Positions 33,063-42,296 are shown, numbered from the stretch's first letter. The stretch is DNA of 64,000 nucleotides from Litorimonas cladophorae (GCF_014652455.1 NZ_BMYV01000001.1:1488001-1552000); one strand, 5' to 3'. The notes: generated from the sequence alone by a model not told the origin. Translations and numbers: made by a program.

Positions 33063-34106
33063 TTACTCAGCCGCCGTGAGAGGCTGGGCGTTCCGCATGT
33101 CCGCGAACTTATCCCACACGCCTTCTGCGCCATGCCAAGATCCCACGGTTGCGCCTTTGGCATATTCTGTTGCGCGTGCTTCAAAGAAGTTCGCATGCTC
33201 GACGCCATTGGTGATTTCGGTCAACCAAGGCAGCGGATGCTCTTCGATACCGTAGATTTTCGGCAAGCCAAGCTGACCCAAACGCCAGTCGGCAATATAT
33301 CGAATATATTGCTTGATGTCTTCGGATGTCATGCCCTCAACTGGACCCATATCAAACGCCAGTTCGATGAACTTATCTTCCAGTTTCACGACCGTTTTAC
33401 AGCAGTCGATAATATTGTCGGCGACGTCTTTCGTCAGCGCGCCCGTTTCCGCCGCGAAGGTATGGAAGAGTTTGATCATCCCTTCACAATGCAGGCTTTC
33501 GTCACGGATAGACCAGGTTACGATTTGGCCCATGCCCTTCATTTTGTTCAAGCGCGGGAAGTTCATCAACATTGCAAAAGACGCGAATAGCTGTAGCCCT
33601 TCGGTGAAACCACCAAAGACCGCCATGGAGGTTAGAATATCTTTTTCCGTCTCTACGCCAAACTGACCGAGGTAATCATGTTTCGCGGCCATCTCTTCAT
33701 ATTCCATGAAGGCCGAAAATTCGCTGTCGGGCATGCCGATGGTTTCGAGTAGCAAAGCGTAAGCCGCAATATGGATCGTTTCCATATTTGAGAATGAGGC
33801 AAGCATCATGCGGACTTCGACTGGCTTAAACAGCGGCATGTAGTTTTCCATGTAATTCGCGCCGACTTCGATATCGGACTGGGTGAAGAAACGGAAAATT
33901 TGCGTCAGCAGGTTCTTCTCAACATCGTTGAGCGTGACAGACCAATCTTTCAGATCTTCGCCCAATGGCACCTCTTCAGGCATCCAATGGACTTGCTGTT
34001 GTTTCTGCCAGAAATCATAGGCCCACGGATAGCGAAACGGCTTATAGGATGTGGACGGCAGCAGAAGACCTGACTGCGACATCTCGAAATTACCCATTTT
34101 ACCCAT
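33063..34106 (-). CDS. nrdB: Class Ia ribonucleotide reductase beta subunit
   Basis: NrdB (347 aa) holds the diiron-tyrosyl radical that starts reduction of ribonucleoside diphosphates. The metal ligands lie in FFTQSDIEVGANYMENYMPL, FSNMETIHIAAYALLLETIG and WSIRDESLHCEGMIKLFH. The length and C-terminal region fit the NrdB/NrdF superfamily. GGAG is 6 bp before the ATG at 34104-34106. The large subunit is not in this window. A candidate pair of NrdR boxes lies upstream. Confidence 0.95.
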   Translation of the reverse strand: MGKMGNFEMSQSGLLLPSTSYKPFRYPWAYDFWQKQQQVHWMPEEVPLGEDLKDWSVTLNDVEKNLLTQIFRFFTQSDIEVGANYMENYMPLFKPVEVRMMLASFSNMETIHIAAYALLLETIGMPDSEFSAFMEYEEMAAKHDYLGQFGVETEKDILTSMAVFGGFTEGLQLFASFAMLMNFPRLNKMKGMGQIVTWSIRDESLHCEGMIKLFHTFAAETGALTKDVADNIIDCCKTVVKLEDKFIELAFDMGPVEGMTSEDIKQYIRYIADWRLGQLGLPKIYGIEEHPLPWLTEITNGVEHANFFEARATEYAKGATVGSWHGAEGVWDKFADMRNAQPLTAAE

Positions 34107-34197
34107 GTCGATCTCCCGCGATTCGAATCTGTGTGTTGGTCTTAATACGGACCATCGTCAGCTAAGTTTTTGAAAATGGCAGATTTTCGCCCCAAAA

Positions 34198-34244
34198 GCG
34201 CGATATATGCTATTTTTCCCTCGTCTATCTACTACATCTAGTGG
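34198..34244. promoter_or_regulatory. Candidate pair of NrdR boxes upstream of nrdB
   Basis: Two imperfect 16-bp palindromes (34198-34213, core CGATATATGC, and 34229-34244, core CTACATCTAG) resemble the NrdR box ACACWATATATWGTGT at about 10-11 positions each. Their centres are 31 bp apart, the three-helix-turn spacing typical of NrdR operators. NrdR represses ribonucleotide reductase genes when dATP is high. Position and spacing support the call, while the individual matches are weak. Confidence 0.45.
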
Positions 34245-34978
34245 CAGCAAAAACGCAAGGTCGAACTCTGCGGCAATATGTTCACCTGCGAGAGACGCTG
34301 ACAAGGGAGCGGCGCGATTTTGGGTGTGATGGGATGGAGATAAGCCTGTGCGTAACCCAAGCGCTATCGTTCGCAGCTCATCTAGGAGTCTGCCGAAGTG
34401 CGATGTCTCATGAAAAGGGACAGTCCGCGTGGTCGATATCCGCGATGGAATACCAGAATAGAAATGTTGTTTTACGCGAAGATCAGGAGTCGGGTTGAAA
34501 ATCCAACTCGCCACGCGGCAGCGGTTTTTGAAGAAGCGGCCAGTCATAAACCCCCGAGTTCAGACACTTGGACTGACGGGTCGGCTCTCACTCCTAAAGT
34601 CCCGGCACCTCTGGATGTCTCACCACCCAACGCTCAGACCCACCGTCCTCCGAACCAGCCAATGCAATTTATCGAAGATAAAATGCACAGTGTCATAATA
34701 TTGCGAACAATACATAGACCAAGCGAGGCCCCGCCTGTCCCGTGTCCGAAAGAACCCGTGTAAATTACCACAGCTTCTCGAAGCGGGGATCATTCTCTTT
34801 AAATTAGGTCTAAGCGTTTGAAACGGAGAGGTTTCGTTTTTCCAATAACGTGGACCATTCAAGAAATGGCGACATTAAAAGCTGTAAAGGGATGAATCGA
34901 GTGGCTTACTTTGAGCGATTTTAAAACACTCTCGGAAACGAGTTTTTGATTGTTATGGGCTGGTAACCTTTCTTGTCT
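34245..34978. other. Long intergenic region without a supported gene
   Basis: These 734 bp have short open frames on both strands (longest about 120 codons), but none has a recognisable motif, a membrane or signal pattern, or a good ribosome site. I regard them as non-coding. A GAGTGGCTTACTTTG element at 34899-34935 recurs in altered form at 35428-35462. A CTCG-GAAA-CGAG mini-hairpin with five T residues at 34931-34948 could terminate or pause transcription into the next gene. Confidence 0.5.
34899..34935 (+). repeat. Imperfect direct repeat, left copy, flanking the hypothetical membrane gene
   Basis: GAGTGGCTTACTTTGAGCG followed by ATTTTAAAACACTC aligns by eye with GAGCGGCTTATTTTGGGCG followed by GTTTAAGACTC at 35428-35462. 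The two copies bracket the gene at 34979-35401. They could be duplicated promoter or terminator material or the ends of an old insertion. Confidence 0.5.
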
Positions 34979-35401
34979 ATGGGAACCCAAAATCAGCAGA
35001 TTGGCAAATCGGTGATCCATGTGGCAAAAAATAGCTCTGACGGTATGACCAGCAGACCATTTATCGGCAGAATGGCGATAGGCTTTTATTTGGTCGTCCT
35101 GTTATTGATGTTTCTGCTTACTCTGGGCGAAGGCATCTCACTCCCAAAGTTATTGCTAGGGCTTGTGTTCTTTGCGGGATTAATACCTCTATTAACAATA
35201 TTGCTGGTATTGAGGTTGAAGAAAGAAGGGGAGAATTTTTGGATGAGTGGATCCGTAGTAGGTTCCAGCGTCTTCTTGCAATACAGTGCATCCGTAATGT
35301 CTGCTCACGCTACCTTTTTTCAGTCAGTAATGTTTTTCTCAGTTTCCGCAGTGATAATGATTGCCGTCATGTTCTTGTTTAAAAAGAAACAGGAGCAATA
35401 A
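34979..35401 (+). CDS. Hypothetical four-helix membrane protein
   Basis: This 140-residue protein is not recognised. The first 30 residues are polar. Four hydrophobic segments follow at about residues 33-50, 56-78, 92-108 and 112-133, and the end is basic (LFKKKQEQ). Codon choice is more AT-rich (ATA, TTA, AGT) than in neighbouring housekeeping genes, which suggests recent acquisition or weak selection. No good ribosome site precedes either the ATG at 34979 or the TTG at 34973. Similar sequence elements lie on both sides. Confidence 0.5.
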   Translation: MGTQNQQIGKSVIHVAKNSSDGMTSRPFIGRMAIGFYLVVLLLMFLLTLGEGISLPKLLLGLVFFAGLIPLLTILLVLRLKKEGENFWMSGSVVGSSVFLQYSASVMSAHATFFQSVMFFSVSAVIMIAVMFLFKKKQEQ

Positions 35402-35427
35402 GTGAATGCGTTATGATTGCCTTGAGT

Positions 35428-35462
35428 GAGCGGCTTATTTTGGGCGGTTTAAGACTCTGAGA
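35428..35462 (+). repeat. Imperfect direct repeat, right copy
   Basis: This is the right partner of the element at 34899-34935 and ends 46 bp before the stop of the truncated ribD gene. The match covers about 35 bp with roughly six differences by eye. Confidence 0.5.
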
Positions 35463-35508
35463 AAACCGCCATTTTACTGGCTTGCCGAAAACACTACTCC
35501 CGCGCCAC

Positions 35509-35946
35509 TCACTCTCGCACCCGCGCAAAAAACGCCGCATGCGCTTGGGCCGCTTCGGTCTCACACACCCCTACCCGCACATCGATGCCCGCTTCTTGGA
35601 GCAGTGCCGCGCCGCGCCAATTGACCCTTGGGTCGGGATCGACGACGGCGATGAAGCAGCGAGCTACACCCGCGTCGATCAAGGCATTGGCGCAAGGGGC
35701 GGTTTGTCCATAGTGGCTACACGGTTCGAGGGTGACATAGGCGTCTGCGCCGCGCGCTTGGGTGCCTGCGACTTGCAACGCGACGGTTTCGGCATGGGGG
35801 CGGCCTCCGTCTTGGGTTGCGCCCTCCCCGACGATCTCACCGTCTTTGACAATGACGCAGCCCACGGCGGGGTTTTCCGCCGTACGCCCCGATTGCGCCG
35901 CCCCCAATGCGAGAGCGCGGCGCATAAAGTGTTCAGGGTTAGACAC
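35509..35946 (-). CDS. ribD: RibD deaminase domain only (reductase half absent)
   Basis: This 145-residue protein matches the N-terminal pyrimidine deaminase domain of RibD, which deaminates the 2,5-diaminopyrimidine intermediate of riboflavin synthesis. The zinc site is intact: GGRPHAETVAL (His-Ala-Glu) and LEPCSHYGQTAPCANALIDA. Full-length RibD is about 360 residues with a C-terminal 5-amino-6-(ribosylamino)uracil reductase. Here a stop follows directly after HAAFFARVRE, at the domain boundary. It may be a natural stand-alone deaminase or a gene truncated by rearrangement. It lies 5 bp downstream of gpmA. Confidence 0.85.
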   Translation of the reverse strand: MSNPEHFMRRALALGAAQSGRTAENPAVGCVIVKDGEIVGEGATQDGGRPHAETVALQVAGTQARGADAYVTLEPCSHYGQTAPCANALIDAGVARCFIAVVDPDPRVNWRGAALLQEAGIDVRVGVCETEAAQAHAAFFARVRE

Positions 35947-35951
35947 CCAGT

Positions 35952-36683
35952 CTAGACGTTCGCAACGTCTGGCAATTCCTTCGCGCGGCTTTCGTCCATG
36001 TAGCGCGCGGAGGTGATGTCCAATGTGCCAGGCTTCATGTCGATCAACAGCGGGTTACCCGTCGGGAATTCAAAGCCTGGGATTTTATCATCGGGCACGT
36101 CGAAAATAGATTTCAAAATGGCGCGTAAAGAATTTCCATGCGCAGAAATCATAACATTCGATCCTGCTTTCAAATGCGGAACGATTTGGTCGTTAAAGTA
36201 AGGCAGCACACGCTCGCATGTCATTTTCAGGCTTTCACCCGTGGGCAGAAGCTCTGGCGCGATATGCTTATATTTTGGGTCTTTCGACGGATGGAATTCC
36301 GAGGTTTCGTCAATTTGTGGCGGCGGCACGTCAAAGCTGCGACGCCAGATATGGACTTGCTCGTCCCCATGTTTGTCGCGCGTCTCTTGTTTGTTCAATC
36401 CCGTCAGCGCGCCGTAGTGACGTTCGTTCAACAGCCAGTTTTTCGTGACTGGAATATACATTTGATCAATGCCCTCCAACGTCAGCCAGAGCGTTTTGAT
36501 CGCGCGTTTTTGGAAACTCGTAAAACCCACGTCCAACATGATGCCTTCGGCTTTGATGAGTTCGGCGGCTTTGATCGCTTCGGCCACGCCCTTCTCTGTC
36601 AAACCAATATCGTGGAATCCTGTGAAGCGGTTTTCCAAGTTCCACTGGGATTGACCGTGGCGGATGAGGATGAGTTGAGTCAT
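35952..36683 (-). CDS. gpmA: 2,3-bisphosphoglycerate-dependent phosphoglycerate mutase
   Basis: This 243-residue glycolytic mutase interconverts 3- and 2-phosphoglycerate. The catalytic LILIRHGQSQWNLENRFTGF holds the phosphorylated histidine, and LNERHYGALTGLNKQETRDK and the second histidine in MISAHGNSLRAILK are present. I chose the ATG at 36681-36683, which has AGGTG upstream and matches the family N-terminus. The longer frame adds 20 residues unlike the family. It is followed closely by ribD on the same strand. Confidence 0.95.
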   Translation of the reverse strand: MTQLILIRHGQSQWNLENRFTGFHDIGLTEKGVAEAIKAAELIKAEGIMLDVGFTSFQKRAIKTLWLTLEGIDQMYIPVTKNWLLNERHYGALTGLNKQETRDKHGDEQVHIWRRSFDVPPPQIDETSEFHPSKDPKYKHIAPELLPTGESLKMTCERVLPYFNDQIVPHLKAGSNVMISAHGNSLRAILKSIFDVPDDKIPGFEFPTGNPLLIDMKPGTLDITSARYMDESRAKELPDVANV

Positions 36684-36739
36684 GCGGCACCTATAATGTT
36701 GCGTAATTGGCGACGCTTTAGCGGGTGCCCCAGCAGGAT

Positions 36740-37288
36740 TCAATCACGGCATTTGTCAGGAACATCTGTAAAAACAAGAAAACAGTCATTAAAATCGTCC
36801 GCAGCTTCGTTGATTAGAACTATTGTTCCTAATGAGGCGACGACTGCCGCCCCCGCGATCAGGATAAGCCCCGTGTCTGATCCCCCCGCATCATCTGCGT
36901 CGGTATTAATCTCGCCATCGGTTTCATCCGCATTCAGGACCACGAAAGTTGAGCCATAAATTTCTTGTCCAGAGAGCTGCAAGCTTGGCGTTCTAAACCC
37001 ATAGGCGCCAACATCCAAAATTGTCAGACGATCTGTTCCCAGCGGGCCCATTGGGGAGTCGAAATCATTTTTCGCAAGGCTGAGACCGAACCCCAAACGC
37101 GGTTGATGCAACATCCGCCGACGATCAGTGGATCCGAGCGGGATTTTGAAGGTCACTGAAGCTTGGACTTCCAGACCATCATGTTGGGCAAAGGCAGCAC
37201 TGTCATAACTTTGCGCTGAAGCTACACAAGGCAGAGCGAGCGCCGTGACGACCGCAGCACAAACTTTAAAGCTAAATAAACGCGACAA
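36740..37288 (-). CDS. Hypothetical exported protein with C-terminal membrane helix
   Basis: This 182-residue protein is not recognised. It has a signal peptide (FKVCAAVVTALALPCVASAQ) and a beta-rich middle (LEVQASVTFKIPLGSTDRRR, PRLGFGLSLAKNDF) that resembles part of an outer-membrane or surface protein. An Asp/Glu-rich linker follows (DETDGEINTDADDAGG). A hydrophobic segment (GLILIAGAAVVASLGTIVLI) precedes a tail with two cysteines. It lies 57 bp upstream of gpmA on the same strand. The envelope is the likely location and the function is unknown. Confidence 0.65.
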   Translation of the reverse strand: MSRLFSFKVCAAVVTALALPCVASAQSYDSAAFAQHDGLEVQASVTFKIPLGSTDRRRMLHQPRLGFGLSLAKNDFDSPMGPLGTDRLTILDVGAYGFRTPSLQLSGQEIYGSTFVVLNADETDGEINTDADDAGGSDTGLILIAGAAVVASLGTIVLINEAADDFNDCFLVFTDVPDKCRD

Positions 37289-37362
37289 CTGATTCCCCTG
37301 TTTTTCCCAATGTACAACTTATGGGCAAGGTCGGGGTAACATTCTGTGACAGGGTGTGACGC

Positions 37363-38322
37363 CTATTTTTGATCTCTCACGCGGATGGCTGTGTCGGGAA
37401 AATCGGAAAACACCCCGTCCACGCCCAGCGCGAAATAGGCGCTCATTTCTGTCTCAATATCGGAAAAATTAGGATCGAGCGCATCATCGCGGAATGTCCA
37501 AGGATGAACAGCGAGTCCCGCTGCGTGAGCTGCGGCGACGAAGCCCGTGTCTTCGCCCGCATCCGTCAGCAGGAGTTTTTTATAAGGGCCAATGCCGTCA
37601 ACAATTTTAGCCGTTTCCGCAAAGTCAGGGCGCGTTTCGGTCAGATAGATCAGACGAATGTCAGTCTGGCTGTTCAACCGTTTCAGGTTCCCCATCTCGA
37701 AAGACTGAATAAAAACGGGGGCTTCTGCACCTTCATATCCAAAGGCCAAAAGCGTTTCTAACATCGCCTCATCATGACGCAGACCTGCGGCTGCGAAAGC
37801 CGTGGGTTGTTTCGTTTCAGGATAAATGCCGATCGGCCGACCCGTAGTTTTACTGGCCAGTTTTGCCAAGCGTAGAATTTCTTCAAAAGTCGGGATTTCA
37901 TATTGCCCGTCAAATTTGGTCGGACGTCCTGCGCGGGGCTGCAAGGCACGTAGTGTTTTAATCTCCGCCAGCGTGAAATCCTCGATGAACCAATCCATGC
38001 CGTCGTGATAAGCATCCTCACGCTTGCGATCCGCAAATTCAGCCCGTGTGGCAATGTCGGTGGTTTTCGACAAATGCCGATCATGCCGCGCCACCAATAC
38101 GCCGTCTTTGGTGATGACCAAATCAGGCTCGATATAATCCGCCCCCATATCAATCGCGCGTTGATAGGCGGCAATCGTATGCTCAGGCAAAACCCCAGAC
38201 GCCCCACGATGGGCGATGACGAGCGGCGGGTTGCCGTTGAGGGTTGGGAATGCGTTTTGAGTCATTGGAGCACAACCAGTCAAAATAAAAACCGAAATTA
38301 AAATAGAATACGGTAACTTCAT
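37363..38322 (-). CDS. glpQ: Glycerophosphodiester phosphodiesterase, lipoprotein
   Basis: This 319-residue phosphodiesterase hydrolyses glycerophosphodiesters to glycerol-3-phosphate and an alcohol. The N-terminal lipobox (ILISVFILTGC) suggests a lipid-anchored periplasmic enzyme like GlpQ. Catalytic features are VIAHRGASGVLPEHTIAAYQ, the metal site IEPDLVITKDGVLVARHD and the C-terminal GVDGVFSDFPD. I chose the ATG at 38320-38322 because it begins the lipoprotein signal. No glycerol-3-phosphate transporter is adjacent. Confidence 0.93.
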   Translation of the reverse strand: MKLPYSILISVFILTGCAPMTQNAFPTLNGNPPLVIAHRGASGVLPEHTIAAYQRAIDMGADYIEPDLVITKDGVLVARHDRHLSKTTDIATRAEFADRKREDAYHDGMDWFIEDFTLAEIKTLRALQPRAGRPTKFDGQYEIPTFEEILRLAKLASKTTGRPIGIYPETKQPTAFAAAGLRHDEAMLETLLAFGYEGAEAPVFIQSFEMGNLKRLNSQTDIRLIYLTETRPDFAETAKIVDGIGPYKKLLLTDAGEDTGFVAAAHAAGLAVHPWTFRDDALDPNFSDIETEMSAYFALGVDGVFSDFPDTAIRVRDQK

Positions 38323-38442
38323 ATCGTGAAACACCAAGTCTGATTAGCCCCTAATACTGAGGACTTAGATTCCTATATAGAGTCAGAACCACCAAAGATT
38401 ATGCGCAAAGGGTGCAGAGTGCGAAGAGTGTTTCAAGCGTTA

Positions 38443-41298
38443 TCAATGCGCATCATTCCAATTCTTCGCGGCCTTGGCTTCTACCAATAGCGGTACACTC
38501 ATTTCGATCGCGGGTTTATGGGCGCTTTCCATGGTGGGGACGATGATATCGATGAGCGCATTGGCCTTGGCCTCTGGCACTTCAAACACGAGTTCATCAT
38601 GCACTTGTAGGAGGAGCCTTGCGCCCTCCACGTCTTCGATCGCCTCTGGCATACGGATCATGGCACGACGCATGATGTCTGCGGCTGCACCTTGGATTGG
38701 CGCGTTGATCGCTTGGCGTTCGGCGAAAGCCCGTGACATTTGGTTGCTGTCGCGAATACCTTTGATGTGGCACTTTCGGCCTAAGATCGTCGTGATATAT
38801 CCATATTCGCGGGCTTCGGCTTTTGCCTCTTCCATGTAAGCTTTGATGCCTGGGAATTTTTCAAAATAGGTTTTAATATAATCGCTGGCTTCACCGCGGC
38901 TGATCCCAATGTTTTTGGCCAGACCAAAGGCTGAAATGCCGTAAATAATCCCAAAGTTAATCGCTTTGGCATTCCGACGAATTTCGGGCGTCATCTCCGA
39001 TAGCGGAACACCAAACATCTCGCTGGCCGTCAGGGCGTGAATATCAACACCATCGGCAAAGGCCTGCTTCATCGTCGACAAATCCGCGACATGGGCGAGG
39101 ATGCGAAGCTCAATTTGCGAGTAATCCGCCGCCACCAGAACATGTCCCGTTTCGGCAACAAAAGCGTCCCGAATTTTACGGCCCATTTCGGTCCGAATTG
39201 GAATGTTCTGCAAGTTGGGGTCGCTTGAACTCAGGCGCCCTGTTGTCGTGGCCGCCAAAGAATAGGACGTATGTACACGGCCCGTGTCAGGATTGATTTG
39301 CGAGACGAGCGCGTCAGTATAAGTCGATTTCAATTTGGAATATTGACGCCAATCCAAAATAACCCGTGGCAAGGCCTGACCTTCATCGGCCAGTTTTTCC
39401 AACACGTCGACACCTGTTTGCCACGCGCCCGTTTTGGTTTTTTTACCGCCTTCAAGCCCCATATTATCAAAGAGGATTTCACCGATTTGCTTCGGCGATC
39501 CGACGTTGAATTTCGTCCCTGCGATCTCGTAGGCTTCGTCTTCGAGTTGCGCCATCTTTTGCGCGAAGAGACCAGAAAGGCGGTTGAGTTCTGTTCGATC
39601 GACTTTGATACCGTTGTTTTCCATTTGCGCCGTAACGGCAGGCAGAGGGCGATCCATCGTCTCATAAGCCGTTGCCACACCAGCTGCGGCTAGTTTCGGC
39701 TTGAGAAACTTCCAAAGGCGTAGGGTCACATCCGCATCTTCGGCCGCATATTTCGTCGCGACATCTAATTCGATTTGATCAAAGGTTTTTTGGCTCTTGC
39801 CCGTTCCCGCGATCTCTTTGAACGAGATGGCTTTGTGCCCAAAATAAAGCTCTGACATGGCGTCCATGCCATGCCCACGCAGACCTGTTTCCAAACAATA
39901 TGAAATCAACATTGTGTCGTCATAAGGCGCAGGATGGAGAGCTTTGCCATTGCCTTCATAGCGCTGAAACACGCCCAAATCATATTTAAAATTCTGCCCT
40001 ACTTTGAGCACGGAGGGCGAATGCAGCAAGGGCTCGAGTATATCGAGCGCCTCTTGCATCGGAATTTGTTTTGGCGCGGCAGCCCCGAACATATCACCAC
40101 CTTCGGCGGAATTCCCAACGCCGACATGCCCTAGCGGAATATAACACGCTTCATTATCGGCATGGGACAGGCAGACTCCGACCATTTTCGCGGCCGCTGA
40201 GTCGAGGCTATTGGTTTCCAAGTCCACGGCGACAACGCCAGCCTTCATCGCTTTGTCGACCCATTCCCGTAAGGTCGCGGCGTCCTGTACGCAGACATAT
40301 TTTTCGGCGTCAAATTTCACATTTTTTGGTGCGTCCAATTCGGCTGGCGCACCCGCATCGGGGGCCGTATCATCCTTGCGCAACCCGTCTGTTTCACCTG
40401 CGCCCAGCGCCGCACGAACGCGAGCGGTCAGCGTGCGAAATGTCATGCGTTCGAGGAAATCAAATAAGACATCCACATCGGGATCGGTCACGGCCAAGTC
40501 TTCAAGCGGGACTTCCAGATCAATATCCGTCTTGAGTGTCACTAATTGTTTGGACAGCAGCGCCATATCTTTATTGGCGAGCATCTTTTCGCGACGGCCC
40601 TTTTGCGGGATTTCGCCAGACCGTTCGAGCAGCTCTTCCAGAGGCCCATATTCATTGAGCAACAAAACAGCCGTTTTCACGCCAATACCTGGCACACCTG
40701 GAATATTATCAACGCTGTCCCCAGCCAGAGCTTGGACGTCAATGACGCGGGCTGGCTCAACACCGAATTTTTCGATCACTTCCTTGATGCCGATGTCTTT
40801 GTTTTTCATCGGGTCGCGCATGATCACGTTTTCCGTCACCAGCTGCATCAAGTCTTTGTCAGAGCTGATAATGGTACAGCGCGCGCCGGCTTCGTCTGCA
40901 ATCCGCGCATAAGTTGCGATCAAATCATCCGCCTCATACCCTGTCATCTCAATCGAAGGCGCGCCAAAGGCAAGTGTCGCCTCACGCGTGAGTGGGAATT
41001 GCGGGATCAGGTCTTCAGGCAATGCACTCCGGTTGGCTTTATAAAGATCGTAGATTTCATTTCGGAATGTATTACCCGACGCATCGAAAATGACGGCGAA
41101 ATGCGTGGGTCGATCCTCATCGCTTTGATTGACCATCAATTTGAACAACATGTTCGAAAATCCTGCCACTGCCCCAATCGGCAAGCCATCGGTCTTACGG
41201 GTCAAAGGCGGCAATGCGTGGAACGCTCTGAAAATATAGGCGGACCCATCGACCAAAACGACGTGGGAATTTTTATCTATGGGGGCTGTAGCTGTCAT
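38443..41298 (-). CDS. polA: DNA polymerase I
   Basis: PolA (951 aa) removes RNA primers and fills repair gaps. The 5'-3' exonuclease domain begins VVLVDGSAYIFRAFHALPPL and has the helix-hairpin-helix VPGIGVKTAVLLLNEYG. The 3'-5' exonuclease is active by motif (VAVDLETNSLDSAAA with Asp and Glu, and YAAEDADVTLRLW). The polymerase has motif A VAADYSQIELRILAH, motif B RRNAKAINFGIIYG and motif C LLQVHDELVFEVPE. Starts at 41298, 41316 or 41334 are possible. I chose 41298 because MTATAP leads straight into the domain. It is divergent from the TonB gene. Confidence 0.96.
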   Translation of the reverse strand: MTATAPIDKNSHVVLVDGSAYIFRAFHALPPLTRKTDGLPIGAVAGFSNMLFKLMVNQSDEDRPTHFAVIFDASGNTFRNEIYDLYKANRSALPEDLIPQFPLTREATLAFGAPSIEMTGYEADDLIATYARIADEAGARCTIISSDKDLMQLVTENVIMRDPMKNKDIGIKEVIEKFGVEPARVIDVQALAGDSVDNIPGVPGIGVKTAVLLLNEYGPLEELLERSGEIPQKGRREKMLANKDMALLSKQLVTLKTDIDLEVPLEDLAVTDPDVDVLFDFLERMTFRTLTARVRAALGAGETDGLRKDDTAPDAGAPAELDAPKNVKFDAEKYVCVQDAATLREWVDKAMKAGVVAVDLETNSLDSAAAKMVGVCLSHADNEACYIPLGHVGVGNSAEGGDMFGAAAPKQIPMQEALDILEPLLHSPSVLKVGQNFKYDLGVFQRYEGNGKALHPAPYDDTMLISYCLETGLRGHGMDAMSELYFGHKAISFKEIAGTGKSQKTFDQIELDVATKYAAEDADVTLRLWKFLKPKLAAAGVATAYETMDRPLPAVTAQMENNGIKVDRTELNRLSGLFAQKMAQLEDEAYEIAGTKFNVGSPKQIGEILFDNMGLEGGKKTKTGAWQTGVDVLEKLADEGQALPRVILDWRQYSKLKSTYTDALVSQINPDTGRVHTSYSLAATTTGRLSSSDPNLQNIPIRTEMGRKIRDAFVAETGHVLVAADYSQIELRILAHVADLSTMKQAFADGVDIHALTASEMFGVPLSEMTPEIRRNAKAINFGIIYGISAFGLAKNIGISRGEASDYIKTYFEKFPGIKAYMEEAKAEAREYGYITTILGRKCHIKGIRDSNQMSRAFAERQAINAPIQGAAADIMRRAMIRMPEAIEDVEGARLLLQVHDELVFEVPEAKANALIDIIVPTMESAHKPAIEMSVPLLVEAKAAKNWNDAH

Positions 41299-41369
41299 GG
41301 CTGACGTTCTGCGCATGAGAGGACAGGAATTCAATAGCGCCCCCGATTTTCTCGCCTATAATCCCGTGC

Positions 41370-42296
41370 ATGTATCAGATGATTGACGATCCAGAAGAAG
41401 AGGAACGCACGGGACGCAAACCTGTGTCCATTTTGCCCTTTTTGATTGGGGCTATCTTGGCAGCGCTCGTCTTTTTCCTCGTCTGGTTGGCCAGTCCAGG
41501 TCAGAGTGTGTCCACAGGACAAAGCGTCGAAACACCTGCATCGCGCGCGGCCTATTTGACCGCATTGGGAGAAACAACGCCCGCCCTACGCCGTGCGCGC
41601 CTGATTGATTATCAGCGCACCTATCCCGATACAGACCGAAAAGACGCGATACAGGACCAATTGGACGTCATAAATGCGGCAGAACAGCAGGATTGGGAAA
41701 GCGTCACGCGAGCGGTCTATGATGTGCGATCCGAGGCCGAAGAGAAGAACGCCGCTTTGCTGTCCTATGAAACCATATGGAACGGAAGCCTGCTAGGCGG
41801 ACGCGGTGATGAGCTAGACACGCTACGCGATGCCATCGATGAAGCCGTGGCGTCCGCCCCCCTACCCGATCGCACCTTGGAGGCGGGGGACAGTCCAATT
41901 TCCGATTCGGTCCCTTCGGATGTCTTGGCCGGCGCACCACCACGCATGGCGGAAACTTTCCCGATTTACCGCCCACCGACCGTTCAAGTCGTCGAAACAA
42001 GCCGCGAACCCGTTGTGATCGAGGCGGAAGTCAGACGACAAGTTGACCCCAATTATCCCCGCGCGGCGCTGCGCCGCAAGGTTGGGGCCGTGGTCACACT
42101 GGCGATCGATATTAACGAAAAGGGCCGCGTCGATTCGACTGAGGTTATTTCCGTCGAAGCCGAACGCTATGGAAAAGACTTTGTTCGCGCTGCCGAACGC
42201 GCGGCCATGCGTACGCGGTTTCACCCCAAAACTATAGACGGCGAAACCGTCCCAGCTCGCGGCGTTCGCAAACGCTATATTTTTCGGAGCGATTAA
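41370..42296 (+). CDS. TonB C-terminal domain protein (energy transducer-like)
   Basis: This 308-residue protein has a short acidic cytoplasmic start and one membrane helix (ILPFLIGAILAALVFFLVWL). A helical region resembling a TPR follows (TTPALRRARLIDYQRTYPDT). The C-terminal TonB domain has VDPNYPRAALRRKVGAVVTL, INEKGRVDSTEVISV and AAMRTRFHPKTIDGETV. Such proteins transmit proton-motive force to outer-membrane transporters, but no ExbBD or receptor is nearby. The central domain is unlike TonB itself, so a signalling or envelope role is also possible. Its TAA stop overlaps the next gene's ATG by one base. Confidence 0.85.
   Translation: MYQMIDDPEEEERTGRKPVSILPFLIGAILAALVFFLVWLASPGQSVSTGQSVETPASRAAYLTALGETTPALRRARLIDYQRTYPDTDRKDAIQDQLDVINAAEQQDWESVTRAVYDVRSEAEEKNAALLSYETIWNGSLLGGRGDELDTLRDAIDEAVASAPLPDRTLEAGDSPISDSVPSDVLAGAPPRMAETFPIYRPPTVQVVETSREPVVIEAEVRRQVDPNYPRAALRRKVGAVVTLAIDINEKGRVDSTEVISVEAERYGKDFVRAAERAAMRTRFHPKTIDGETVPARGVRKRYIFRSD

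Noticed and set aside
34158-34763. Open frames of about 120-130 codons at 34158-34547 (-) and 34398-34763 (+)
   Set aside because: They have no motif, signal or membrane pattern and no ribosome site. The first overlaps the nrdB regulatory region. They look like chance frames.
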